Shown here: piece after piece, positions 36,361 to 44,623 of the stretch
How the letters are laid out: each line of letters begins with the position of its first letter
Numbering within the stretch: position 1 is the stretch's first letter
DNA from: an uncultured cyanobacterium
GTDB lineage: Bacteria > Cyanobacteriota > Cyanobacteriia > PCC-6307 > Cyanobiaceae
Length of the DNA: 64,000 bases
Assembly: GCA_903935205.1 (NCBI GenBank)
Contig: CAIZQU010000003.1
Coordinates: 62,001 to 126,000 of the forward strand
Direction: 5' to 3'
Program-made: the position numbers and the translations under genes
The notes under the pieces: generated by a model
Databases searched by the model: none
Told to the model about the DNA's origin: nothing
The model's input: only the letters and a program-made list of their open reading frames with translations

Positions 36361-37364
36361 GGAGCTTCCAGCAGGCAGGCGATCTGGTCGCGGCCATTGC
36401 CCTTGGCCAGCTGCAGAGCGCGGTCGGCGCGACGCAGCAGATCATCGAAACCGTGGTCGTCGGGGGCCAGGGCGGTAAGACCACCGCTGATGTGCAGCTT
36501 GACGTCGGAATGAACATGCACCCCGGGCATGTGGGCCGTGGCGGTGCGCAGGTCCTCGGCGATCGCCAACGCCTGCTCGCTGGGGGTGGCGATCAGCAGC
36601 AGGCCGAACTCACCGTCGCCGAGACGGCCGGCGTAATCCTGCTCGCGCACGAAGCCGCGCACGAGGTTGGCGAAGCTGAGCAGCACACCATCGCCGGCGC
36701 GATGGCCCCAGCGATTGTTGACGAGGCGGAAGTTATCGATGTCGAAGCAGAGCAGCGCCAGGGGCAGCCGATCGGCGCGGGCCCGCTGGCATTCCCGTTC
36801 GCCGATCGCCAGAAAGGCCTGGCGGATCGGCAGGCCGGTCACCGGGCAGTGCTGGGTCTGGCGGCGCAACTCGAGTTCGCGCATCACCAGCTCGGCGATC
36901 CACTGCAACTGCTGGCGCTGCTGCGGATCGAGATCCGGTCGGGGCTGGCGGTCGATCACACAGAGGCTGCCGAGGTTGTGGCCATCGGCGCTGCGCAGGG
37001 GCGCGCCGGCATAGAAGCGGATGCCCGGTTGACCAACGACCAGGGGGTTGGTCCGGAAGCGCTCATCGCTGCAGGCATCCGGCACCACCATCACGCCATC
37101 GGCGGCGATGGCGTGGGCGCAGAAGGCGCTGCATCGGGGGGTTTCGGTGATCCCGCCGAGGCCGAGGGAGCAGAGGAACCATTGGCGATCGGCCTCCACC
37201 AGGGAGATCGCCGCCATCGGGGTGGCGAACAGGGAGGCGGCCAGGGCGACAAGGCGCTCGAAGTGGGAATCGTTGGCCAGGCCGATGGCGACATGGCGCT
37301 CGAGATCCCGCAGCCGCAGCGGCTCATCCGCGGGGATCGGGTACGGCAGCGGCGCGACGGTCAT
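36357..37364 (-). CDS. GAF-GGDEF protein with degenerate signature
   Basis: A 335-aa cytoplasmic signalling protein. Residues about 25-160 are a GAF domain (SLVEADRQWFLCSLG, CSAFCAHAIAADGVMVVPDA, YAGAPLRSADGHNLGSLCVID). Residues about 170-335 are a GGDEF domain (CFDIDNFRLVNNRWGHRAGDGVL), but the active-site motif reads GDGEF where GGDEF is expected. Diguanylate cyclase activity is therefore doubtful; it may be a c-di-GMP or GTP sensor. ATG at 37364 is used; a GTG at 37388 is also in frame. Confidence 0.85.
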   Translation of the reverse strand: MTVAPLPYPIPADEPLRLRDLERHVAIGLANDSHFERLVALAASLFATPMAAISLVEADRQWFLCSLGLGGITETPRCSAFCAHAIAADGVMVVPDACSDERFRTNPLVVGQPGIRFYAGAPLRSADGHNLGSLCVIDRQPRPDLDPQQRQQLQWIAELVMRELELRRQTQHCPVTGLPIRQAFLAIGERECQRARADRLPLALLCFDIDNFRLVNNRWGHRAGDGVLLSFANLVRGFVREQDYAGRLGDGEFGLLLIATPSEQALAIAEDLRTATAHMPGVHVHSDVKLHISGGLTALAPDDHGFDDLLRRADRALQLAKGNGRDQIACLLEAP

Positions 37365-37494
37365 GTCCCGGAGGTGGCTCAAGATCACCGTATGGAGATC
37401 AGCCGGCTGCGTAGGCCAGGGATGGCGTGGCCGCTGGCTGGATCGGACTCAGCGGCGCACGGGGGTTCAGGGCTGGGGGCCAGCCGGACGGGAT

Positions 37495-39600
37495 TCAGGC
37501 GGCCGGGGCCGGTACAGCCACCGCCTCACTGAAGGCGACGCGGCGGCGCTGGTCGAGAGCATCGAGATGGCGGCGTTCGCTGTAGTAGGCCTCCTGGAAG
37601 CGCAGGGCATCGGCATTGAGGCTGGCGAACAGCTGCTCGAGGCGCTGCTCCATGTCCGGCAAGGGCGGACCCGGTGCATCGATGCTGGGCTCCTGCAGCA
37701 GCTGGGCGATGCACTGCTCCAGGGTGGCCAGCCGCTGGGCGCTCCAGACATCGAGCAGGTGGCGGCAACGCTTCTCCGCCAGCAAGCGGGCCCGCACCGC
37801 GATGGCGCCACGCAGCTCCAGCAGGGGCTGGCGGAGGCTCAGCAACCGCAGCTCGCCGGGCTGCAGGAAGGGGGTCAGCCGATCGAGCAGTTCGCTGTCC
37901 TCCATCACCAGACGATCGCCGAGAAGCCTGGCCAGATCGAGATCGGCCAGATCCTCACCGGCGTCATCGCCGCGATTGATCGCCTCCAGCCGGTCCACAC
38001 CGAGGTTGTCCTCCTCCAGTTCACCGATCGCGGCCCAGAGGCGGCGGTGGTGATGGAGGCCGAAATCCTCCTGTTCGGCCAGCCTCAGCTGACGGCGGAT
38101 CTCGGCCCGCACCATCGGCAGGTGCAGGTAGAGCAGAAGGATGGCCGCCTCGGCGCGTTCCTGAACACTCGCGGCCCCGGGCTTCTCCCAGCGACTGGCG
38201 GCGCCATGCCAGCGCTGACCCTGAACCTGGCGGCGCAGGTCCTCCTCCAGGGAGCGGACCAGATGGGCCTGGCCGGTGCTCAGGCGTTCCGCCACCCGCT
38301 GGAGGTACTGGGTGCGCAACGGACCGGGCGCCAGTTTGCCGAGCAGCACCACCAGGGCGGTGACCGCCTGCTGGAACTGGTCGGGGCGGGCCAGGTCGCG
38401 GCCGGCAAGCACCTGCTCGATCTGCCAGTCGAGCCAGAGAGGGGCCGCATCGAGCAGCCCCAGGTAATCGCCGCTGCCGTGCTGCCTGAGGAACTCATCG
38501 GGATCCTTGCCGGCGGGCAGATGGAGCACCCGCAGCTCCAGCTGGCCCTGAAGCGCCAGCTGCTCCACCTCGCCGATCGCCCGCTGGGCAGCGCGGACGC
38601 CGGCACCGTCGCTGTCGAAGTTGAGGATCAGACGGCGGCTGTCGCAGCAGCGGCAGAGCTGGGTGATCTGCTGGCGACTCAGGGCGGTGCCGAGGGAACC
38701 CACCGCCTGGGTGATGCCGGCGGCATGGAGGGCGATCACATCGAAGTAACCCTCGACGATCACGGCCCGATCCGCCCGGCGGATCGGATCGGCGGCGCGA
38801 TGGAGGCCGAAGAGATGGCGCCCCTTCTCGAACACCTCCGTTTCCGGCGAATTGAGGTACTTGGGCTCGCTGCCATCGAGGGAGCGCCCACCGAAACCGA
38901 CCACCCGACCCTGGCGGTCGTGGATCGGCACCATCACCCGATGGCGGAAGCGGTCGTAGTAGCCGGTGGCGCCGCTGGACCCTCCCTCGCCATCAGACTC
39001 GCTGGCGGCTTTACGGGGCACCACCAGGCCGGCGGCGGCGAGCAGCTCCGGAGCCAGGCCCTCCACCTGCTGCAGGTGGCGGAGCAGGCCATCCCAACGA
39101 TCGGGGGCATAGCCCAGCTGGAAGGCCTCCAGGGTGGTTTCCGCCAGGCCACGACTCTCCCGCAGATAGGCCAAGGCCTGCTTGCCCTCGGGCGAGCGGA
39201 GCTGGGCCTGGAACCAGCCGGCCGCCAGGGCCAGCACCCGATGCAGCTGGTCACGACGGGAGAGCTGCTGGCGCAACCGCTCCTGCTGGGGCCCGTCGAG
39301 GGTCTCCACCGGCAGCTGATATTTGCGGGCCAGCTCCAGCACCACATCGGTGAAGCTGCCGCGCTGCAGCTCCATCAGAAACTTGATCGCATTGCCGCCG
39401 GCACCACAGGAGAAGCAGTAGTAGAACTGCTTGGCCGGTGAGACCGTCATCGACGGCGATTTGTCGTCGTGGAAGGGACAAACCCCCACGAATTCACGGC
39501 CCTTCTTCTTGAGCACCACGTGCTCTCCCACCACATCAACGATGTCGGCCCGCTCCTTGACGGCCTCGATCGTGCGGGGGTGAAGGCGTGGCGTGCTCAA
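37495..39600 (-). CDS. dnaG: DNA primase
   Basis: Makes RNA primers for replication. The N-terminal CHC2 zinc ribbon is CPFHDDKSPS ... YYCFSCGAGG; the TOPRIM core has VIVEGYFDVIALH, GTALS and LNFDSDGAGVRAA; the C-terminal part is the helicase-binding domain. I use a TTG at 39600 because it gives STPRLHPRTIEAVKERADIV, the family N-terminus, whereas the frame above is Pro-rich. No good ribosome site is seen. About 701 aa. The 129 bases between this and the GGDEF gene hold nothing obvious. Confidence 0.95.
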   Translation of the reverse strand: MSTPRLHPRTIEAVKERADIVDVVGEHVVLKKKGREFVGVCPFHDDKSPSMTVSPAKQFYYCFSCGAGGNAIKFLMELQRGSFTDVVLELARKYQLPVETLDGPQQERLRQQLSRRDQLHRVLALAAGWFQAQLRSPEGKQALAYLRESRGLAETTLEAFQLGYAPDRWDGLLRHLQQVEGLAPELLAAAGLVVPRKAASESDGEGGSSGATGYYDRFRHRVMVPIHDRQGRVVGFGGRSLDGSEPKYLNSPETEVFEKGRHLFGLHRAADPIRRADRAVIVEGYFDVIALHAAGITQAVGSLGTALSRQQITQLCRCCDSRRLILNFDSDGAGVRAAQRAIGEVEQLALQGQLELRVLHLPAGKDPDEFLRQHGSGDYLGLLDAAPLWLDWQIEQVLAGRDLARPDQFQQAVTALVVLLGKLAPGPLRTQYLQRVAERLSTGQAHLVRSLEEDLRRQVQGQRWHGAASRWEKPGAASVQERAEAAILLLYLHLPMVRAEIRRQLRLAEQEDFGLHHHRRLWAAIGELEEDNLGVDRLEAINRGDDAGEDLADLDLARLLGDRLVMEDSELLDRLTPFLQPGELRLLSLRQPLLELRGAIAVRARLLAEKRCRHLLDVWSAQRLATLEQCIAQLLQEPSIDAPGPPLPDMEQRLEQLFASLNADALRFQEAYYSERRHLDALDQRRRVAFSEAVAVPAPAA

Positions 39601-39764
39601 GGGAGGGACGAGCGGGGGAGGGTTGACGGCGGCGGTGAGCGGGAAAGGCGGCGGCGGCGGACCGGTAGCTCCCGGGGCCAGGACGGCGGGGCGCTGGGAG
39701 AGAGTGCCCTGGGGAGACGGGCGGCTGGGACCAGACAGGCGGATGGCGCCGGGCGGAGGACCCG

Positions 39765-40736
39765 ATGACAGAGCGAAGGAAGGCGGAGCAGAACGCCAGC
39801 GATGGGCCACGGCCACCCGAGGGGGAAGCCGCCCCCCATTCTGGGCCATCCCCCCAGGGATGGGGGCGTGAGGGTGGCGCCACACTGGCGCTGGTGGCCG
39901 GCGCCTTGAGCTTCAGCCTGATGACAGTCTGCGTCAAGCAGCTTCAGGGCAGGCTGCCGGTGGCGGAGGTGGTGTTCGCGCGGGCGCTGCTGAGCTGTCT
40001 GCTCAGCGCCGTGCTGGTGGCGCGGGCTGGGGTGAGTCTCTGGGGACAGCGGCGGGGCCTGCTGGCGCTGCGGGGGCTCGTGGGCACCGCCGCCCTGTTC
40101 GCCGTCTACGAGGGAGTGATGCGGCTGCCCCTGGCCGATGCCACGGTGATCCAGTACCTCTACCCCAGCGCCACGGCCCTGCTGGCCTGGCGATGGCTGG
40201 GGGAGCGACCCGGCCGCACCCTGGCGCTGGCGGTGGCGCTCGGCTGGCTGGGGGTGTTGCTGGTGGCCCGCCCGTTCGGGAGCTGGGGCGGGGGGCCCCT
40301 GCCGGCGGCGGGGGTGGGGGCAGCCCTGACCGGAGCCCTGCTCACCGCCGTGGCCTATGTGAGCGTGCGCCAGCTGGGACGCAGCGAACACCCCCAGGTG
40401 ATCGTGCTCTGGTTTCCGATGGTCTCGATCCCCCTGAGCCTGCCGCTGGTGCTGCACGATCCGGTGCTGCCCAGCCTCGCTGAGCTGGGCTGGCTGGTGG
40501 GGGTGGGTGTGTTCACCCAGCTGGGTCAGATCGGGCTCACCCATGGGCTGATCCGCCTGCGTGCCGCCCGGGCCACCACGATCAGCTACATCCAGGTGGC
40601 CTTTGCGGTGCTCTGGGGATGGCTCTGGTTCGGGGAGCGGCCCCGGGCGGCGATGCTGGCCGGGGCCGGTCTGATCCTGGCCAGCGTCCTGCTCAGTCAG
40701 GCCCCCTGGCGCTCGCCGGGCAGGGGCAGGGGGTAG
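39765..40736 (+). CDS. EamA/DMT family transporter
   Basis: A 323-aa drug/metabolite transporter with ten membrane segments arranged as two EamA repeats (first about residues 40-175, second about 185-315). Typical blocks are FARALLSCLLSAVL, ATVIQYLYPSATALLAWRWLGERP and YIQVAFAVLWGWLWFGERP. The first 38 residues are hydrophilic. ATG at 39765 has GGAGG eight bases upstream. Substrate unknown. Divergent from dnaG; its end overlaps the lipoprotein gene by 40 bases. Confidence 0.88.
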   Translation: MTERRKAEQNASDGPRPPEGEAAPHSGPSPQGWGREGGATLALVAGALSFSLMTVCVKQLQGRLPVAEVVFARALLSCLLSAVLVARAGVSLWGQRRGLLALRGLVGTAALFAVYEGVMRLPLADATVIQYLYPSATALLAWRWLGERPGRTLALAVALGWLGVLLVARPFGSWGGGPLPAAGVGAALTGALLTAVAYVSVRQLGRSEHPQVIVLWFPMVSIPLSLPLVLHDPVLPSLAELGWLVGVGVFTQLGQIGLTHGLIRLRAARATTISYIQVAFAVLWGWLWFGERPRAAMLAGAGLILASVLLSQAPWRSPGRGRG

Positions 40737-41212
40737 GTGGTCCACTCCTGCACGGCCCCGGCTCCGACGGAGGTGCTGCCGCTGGGTTGGGCCAGCCGCC
40801 AGCTCTGCTCCCGTTCCCCACGCTGCAGGTAAATCTCGAACGGGCTGTCGACACGGATCGGATCACCGCTCAATCGCCAGTCGAAGCGTCCGGTGATCCG
40901 CAAGCCCTTCGCCGGGCCGATCGCCATCGCTGTCTGTTCCTCCACCCGGACGCGACTCACCTGGGGCAGGCCCGGGGGCTCCAGTTCGAGGGCCTGGGCG
41001 ATGGAGGCCTGGGTGAGCTGGATCTGCAACGCCAGGGCATCGAGCAGCACCCCTTGCCCCGGCTGTCCGGGGCCGCCACAGGCTGAGAGGGGCAGCAGCA
41101 GGGCCAGCAGCAGCGCCAGAAAAAGCCCCGGCGGCGAGGGAAGCCAGCCCCGCCGGTGGGCGCGGGCGATGGGCGGCGCGGGCAGCATGGGGGTCGCGTG
41201 GGGGGATTCCAT
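40697..41212 (-). CDS. Conserved lipoprotein
   Basis: A 171-aa protein with a lipoprotein signal peptide: hydrophobic core [17 protein letters not shown], where the lipobox LSAC gives the lipidated Cys. The mature part, about 125 residues, has a pattern of beta strands (RITGRFDWRLSGDPIRVDSPFEIYLQRGER). Its start codon at 41212 shares CATG with the divergent ruvA start; an ATG at 41188 is an alternative that would free some space. Function unknown; found in cyanobacterial envelopes. Confidence 0.7.
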   Translation of the reverse strand: MESPHATPMLPAPPIARAHRRGWLPSPPGLFLALLLALLLPLSACGGPGQPGQGVLLDALALQIQLTQASIAQALELEPPGLPQVSRVRVEEQTAMAIGPAKGLRITGRFDWRLSGDPIRVDSPFEIYLQRGEREQSWRLAQPSGSTSVGAGAVQEWTTYPLPLPGERQGA

Positions 41213-41870
41213 GATCGGCTGGCTGGAGGGACGACTGGCCGAAACCTGGCACCAGGCCAGCCGCCACGGGGTCCTGGTGATCTGTCAGGGGGTGGGCTAC
41301 GAGGTGCAGCTCAGCCAGCGCCACTGGCGCGAGTTGCCTCCGGCCGGTTCGGCGGTCGCCCTGCACATCCATCACAGCATCCGTGACGATGGCTGGACCC
41401 TCTTCGGATTCAGCGACCGGCTCGAGCGGGACCTGTTCCGCGAGCTGGTGGCCGTCAGCGGCGTCGGCCCCCAGGCGGGCCTGGCACTGCTGGGGGCGAT
41501 GGTGCCGGCGGAGCTGGTGCAGGCGGTGGTCGAGACCGATCTGCGCCGCCTCTGCCAGGCGCCCGGGGTGGGGCGGCGGACCGCGGAGCGGCTGGCGGTG
41601 GAACTGCGTCAGCGGTTGCAGGAGCGCTTCATCCCCCAGCTGGAGGATGGGCCCGTGGCGGCGGGCAGCGGCGAGGGGGAGCTGGCGGCGGAGCTGCCGA
41701 GCGGCACGAGCCGTCAGGAGCTGAACGACACCCTGGAATCGCTGGGCTACGCCAGCCTGGAGATCGATCGAGCCCTGCGGGCGGTGGCTGCGACGGGCCT
41801 GGCCCCGGAGGCACCGCTGGAGCTGTGGATTCGCGATTGCCTGCGCTGGCTGTCCCGTCAGGCCGCCTGA
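41211..41870 (+). CDS. ruvA: Holliday junction branch migration protein RuvA
   Basis: Binds Holliday junctions as a tetramer and loads the RuvB motors. [11 protein letters not shown] opens the OB domain; two helix-hairpin-helix motifs follow ([17 protein letters not shown] and [19 protein letters not shown]); domain III is at the C-terminus ([19 protein letters not shown]). 219 aa. ATG at 41211 sits on the CATG shared with the divergent lipoprotein gene. ruvB is not in the window. Confidence 0.94.
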   Translation: MIGWLEGRLAETWHQASRHGVLVICQGVGYEVQLSQRHWRELPPAGSAVALHIHHSIRDDGWTLFGFSDRLERDLFRELVAVSGVGPQAGLALLGAMVPAELVQAVVETDLRRLCQAPGVGRRTAERLAVELRQRLQERFIPQLEDGPVAAGSGEGELAAELPSGTSRQELNDTLESLGYASLEIDRALRAVAATGLAPEAPLELWIRDCLRWLSRQAA

Positions 41871-42108
41871 AGGCACCAGCAGGGCCCAGAGGCGACGGCC
41901 CGGATGCCACCCCGGGGCAACGGCTGGTCGTTGCCGGCCCGAGCGAGGGATCGGGGCATGGGGGCTGGGCCCACAGAGCGAAAGGGGCGGCGCGGGGGAG
42001 GAAGGGTTGGGGCCCCCGCGACGGGGCTGCCGGAAGGGCAGGCAGCCGAAGGGGTGCAGGCCGGGCCTTAAGGTGGTCGTTTGCACCGTAAGGCGTCCGC
42101 GCTCGCCC

Positions 42109-42378
42109 ATGCCGCTCACCACCACCCGGAAGCAGGAATTGATCAATGGTCACCAGACCCACCCCACCGACACGGGCTCGGTAGAGGTGCAGGTGGCGAT
42201 GCTGAGCGAGCGGATCCAGCAGCTCAGCGGCCATCTGCAGAAAAATATCCACGACTTCTCCTCCCGCCAGGGACTGCTGAAGATGATCGGCCGCCGCAAG
42301 CGTCTGCTCGGCTACCTGCGCAGTCAGAGCAGCGATCGCTATGCCGCCCTGATCGAGAAGCTCGGCATCCGCGGCTGA
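42109..42378 (+). CDS. rpsO: 30S ribosomal protein S15
   Basis: 89-aa primary 16S rRNA-binding protein of the small subunit. The sequence [35 protein letters not shown] and [18 protein letters not shown] are diagnostic. The 238 bases before it, after ruvA, hold no gene. The PAM68-like gene begins seven bases after its stop. Confidence 0.97.
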   Translation: MPLTTTRKQELINGHQTHPTDTGSVEVQVAMLSERIQQLSGHLQKNIHDFSSRQGLLKMIGRRKRLLGYLRSQSSDRYAALIEKLGIRG

Positions 42379-42385
42379 CGATCCC

Positions 42386-42862
42386 ATGAGCCCCCAGCGG
42401 GAGAAGCCCCCAGCGGGCCCCGGCAGTGCCGATGCCTCGGCAACCGGTGGCTTCGGCAAGCCGCGGCGGACCAACGTTCGCAGCGGTACCATCGCCTCCT
42501 CCGGCCGTGCTGGACGGACCAGCCCTGCCAGTCAGGTGATTCCGGACCAGGTGGCCAACCGCATGGCGCGCCGGGTGGCACTGGCCACTGGCCTACCTAC
42601 CCTGATGGGCATGGGGGTGTTTGTGGCGAGCTATCTGCTGGTCAGCCGCCACATCCTGGAGATCCCTCCCTCCACCACCCTGCTGGCCTCCGGCGCCTGC
42701 TTCCTCCTGGGCCTGCTGGGGCTGAGCTATGGCGTCCTGTCCGCCAGCTGGGAGGAGCAGGCCGGCAGCCTTCTTGGCCGCGAACAGATCGGCGTCAACA
42801 TCGGCCGGATCCGCGCCTCCCTGCAGGCGATGCGTCGCGGCAGCGACGGCGGTGTCAGCTAG
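42386..42862 (+). CDS. PAM68-like photosystem II assembly protein
   Basis: 158-aa membrane protein of the PAM68/DUF3464 family, which in plants and cyanobacteria helps early photosystem II assembly. About 45 disordered residues come first, then VIPDQVANRMARRVALATGLPTLMG and two membrane segments (GVFVASYLLVSRHI and LLASGACFLLGLLGLSYGVLSASW), then a cytoplasmic REQIGVNIGRIRASLQAM. Its TAG stop (42860-42862) lies inside the left terminal repeat of MITE copy 2, so the insertion landed at the very end of the gene and may have changed the last residues. Confidence 0.82.
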   Translation: MSPQREKPPAGPGSADASATGGFGKPRRTNVRSGTIASSGRAGRTSPASQVIPDQVANRMARRVALATGLPTLMGMGVFVASYLLVSRHILEIPPSTTLLASGACFLLGLLGLSYGVLSASWEEQAGSLLGREQIGVNIGRIRASLQAMRRGSDGGVS

Positions 42863-43134
42863 GAGCCTGTAGCGGCTGGCTGGATTGGGGCTCCCCAGCC
42901 ATGGGGAGATGCTGCCATGCAACGCAACGCACAGCACCCCCCCTGAATTGCATCGGCATCGAAATCATGGCGCCGTGGCAATGGGCAGCATGATTGAGTG
43001 GCAATAGGTCTCGCGATGAAGGTGCAGAGGTGTCCCCGATACCCTCTGCCTTGGGGTCATGGCGCAATGGCGCCTGATCGGGTCTGTCTTTGTGCGGGAT
43101 CCGGTCTGTCGAACCGCGGGTCACAGGCTCCTGG
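42859..43134 (+). repeat. MITE-like element, copy 2
   Basis: About 276 bp. Left terminal repeat CTAGGAGCCTGTAGCGG (42859-42875), right GGGTCACAGGCTCCTGG (43118-43134). Internal blocks: hairpin CTCCCCAGCCATGGGGAG (42891-42908), GAAATCATGGCGCCGTG (42961-42977), and GCGCCTGATCGGGTCTGTCT (43070-43089). No coding capacity. GGTGT occurs next to both ends (42851-42855, 43133-43137), a possible but unproven target duplication. The remains of an IS630-type transposase begin about 30 bases after the right end. Confidence 0.82.
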
Positions 43135-43164
43135 TGTGCCATCTCTGAATTGACCATTAGAATC

Positions 43165-43629
43165 ATGGATATCCCGAGATGGGCCGAATCCATGCCTATT
43201 GGTCGCCCAATGCCGCCGCTTGTTCTCAGCGACGATGATGTGCGTGAACTCCAGAATATCGCCCATTCACGCTCCAAACCACACGCTCTTGTGCAACGAG
43301 CCCAAATAGTTCTGGCTTGTGGTACGGGCGAAACGAACAGCTCGATTGCCAAGCGAATGGGCATCACGGGGATGACCGTGGGGAAATGGCGCAAACGCTA
43401 CCTTGAGCTCGGCGTTGAGGGCCTGCATGACGAGCTACGTCCAGGCCGTCCTCGCACCTATGAGGACGACAAGTTAGCCGAGGTAATCCATCGAGCGCTG
43501 CAGACAAAGCCCAGCAATGGCAGCACCCAATGGAGCGCCCGCTCCCTCGCCGCAGAGACCGGAATCTCCAAGAGCACGGTTCATCGCTGGCTCAAGACAT
43601 CCTCTCTCCAACCCCACCAACAGCCCTGA
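43165..43629 (+). pseudogene. IS630-type transposase, N-terminal piece
   Basis: 154 codons holding only the DNA-binding half of an IS630 transposase: ALVQRAQIVLACGTGETNSS, IAKRMGITGMTVGKWRKRYL (helix-turn-helix), GLHDELRPGRPRTY and the second helix-turn-helix TGISKSTVHRWLK. It stops after LQPHQQP, where intact members continue into the DDE domain. Base composition is less GC-rich than the neighbours. I use the ATG at 43165; 43192 is possible. Confidence 0.85.
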
Positions 43630-43832
43630 TCGGGCAGCAGGCTGCGTAGGCCACATTGGTGCTTGATGCCTTGATTGGCTAGCAGCAAAATCCTTTTCCC
43701 GCCTTGGATCTAGACTTTCCCGCGATCCTCGGCCGAGCTTGTTGCCTGATCAAGTCGCCAGAAGTCATTCACAATCTCAACCGTTCTCCTCGTTGTGCAG
43801 AAGCCCACGCATCGCGTCGGCCTCTTACCTAG

Positions 43833-44390
43833 CCCCCGCAGAAGGCCGTGGTGCTCGGCGTCGGAGAGAAGACCCAGGTGCAGGCGCTCGGTCGAGCCCA
43901 GCCTCTGCTGACGCTGGAGATGGGAAACGTGGAGGAGGCCAGCCACGACTCCATGCGGCACACCACCACCCCATTGGCCGCTCTTGACCTAGCCACCGGT
44001 CAGCTGATCGCGCCGTGCAAGCCGCGTCACCGGCAGCAGAAGTAGCTGAACTTCCTTCGCCAGACGGAGACAGCGGTCGCCGCCGATCTCGATCTCCACC
44101 TGATCGTGGACGACCTCACGACCAGCAAGCAACACCAAGAACACGCCTGGCTGTGACAGCACTCACGCTTTCATCTGCATGGCACCCCAACGCACGCCCC
44201 ATGGCGAAATCAGCTGGAACGCGGGTTGGGACCATCAGGCAACGAGCGATTTGACGTGGCAGCGTTGGCAGCGTCGAGGAGCTGATCGCCCGCATCGAGC
44301 AGTGCAGCGGGGCCAGCAACAACAACACCGCTCCTTTCATCGGAACCGCCAGGGCAGACTTCCATCCTTCGTTAGCGGCAAAACCCTTGC
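43833..44390 (+). pseudogene. IS630-type transposase, degraded DDE domain
   Basis: Decayed C-terminal half of the same transposase type. From 43833: PPQKAVVLGVGEKTQVQALG, where the first catalytic Asp of the family's VDEK motif is Gly; then ALDLATGQLIAPCKPRHRQ, a stop at 44043-44045, DLHLIVDDLTTSKQHQEH, another stop, GTPTHAPWRNQLERG, and after a frameshift VEELIARIEQCSGASNNN. At least three disabling changes are visible. Bases 43630-43832 give only scattered similarity. From 44391 to 44623 nothing is recognised apart from seven GGC triplets (44445-44465). Confidence 0.82.
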
Positions 44391-44623
44391 TGGCGCGTCT
44401 CCGGGCAGGCGCACCAGAAGGCTGGCACCCAAGGCGGCACCAACGGCGGCGGCGGCGGCGGCGGCAGGCCCAGAAACCGGCGCAGGGCCAGCGATGGTTG
44501 GCCCTGCTGAGCCCATGCGCGGATGCCGGGATATGCGGGTCCAGCAGGAGCCAACCGGTCCATGCCTCAAGGCCCCGTCTGGCCCGAGTAGCTCAGCCGA
44601 CCACTCCCCCGGCCGCCGTGGGC

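Noticed and set aside
44585..44623. A tRNA-like 5' end (GAGTAGCTCAG) before the dnaE stop
   Set aside because: No matching D stem, anticodon arm or T arm follows; a chance match.
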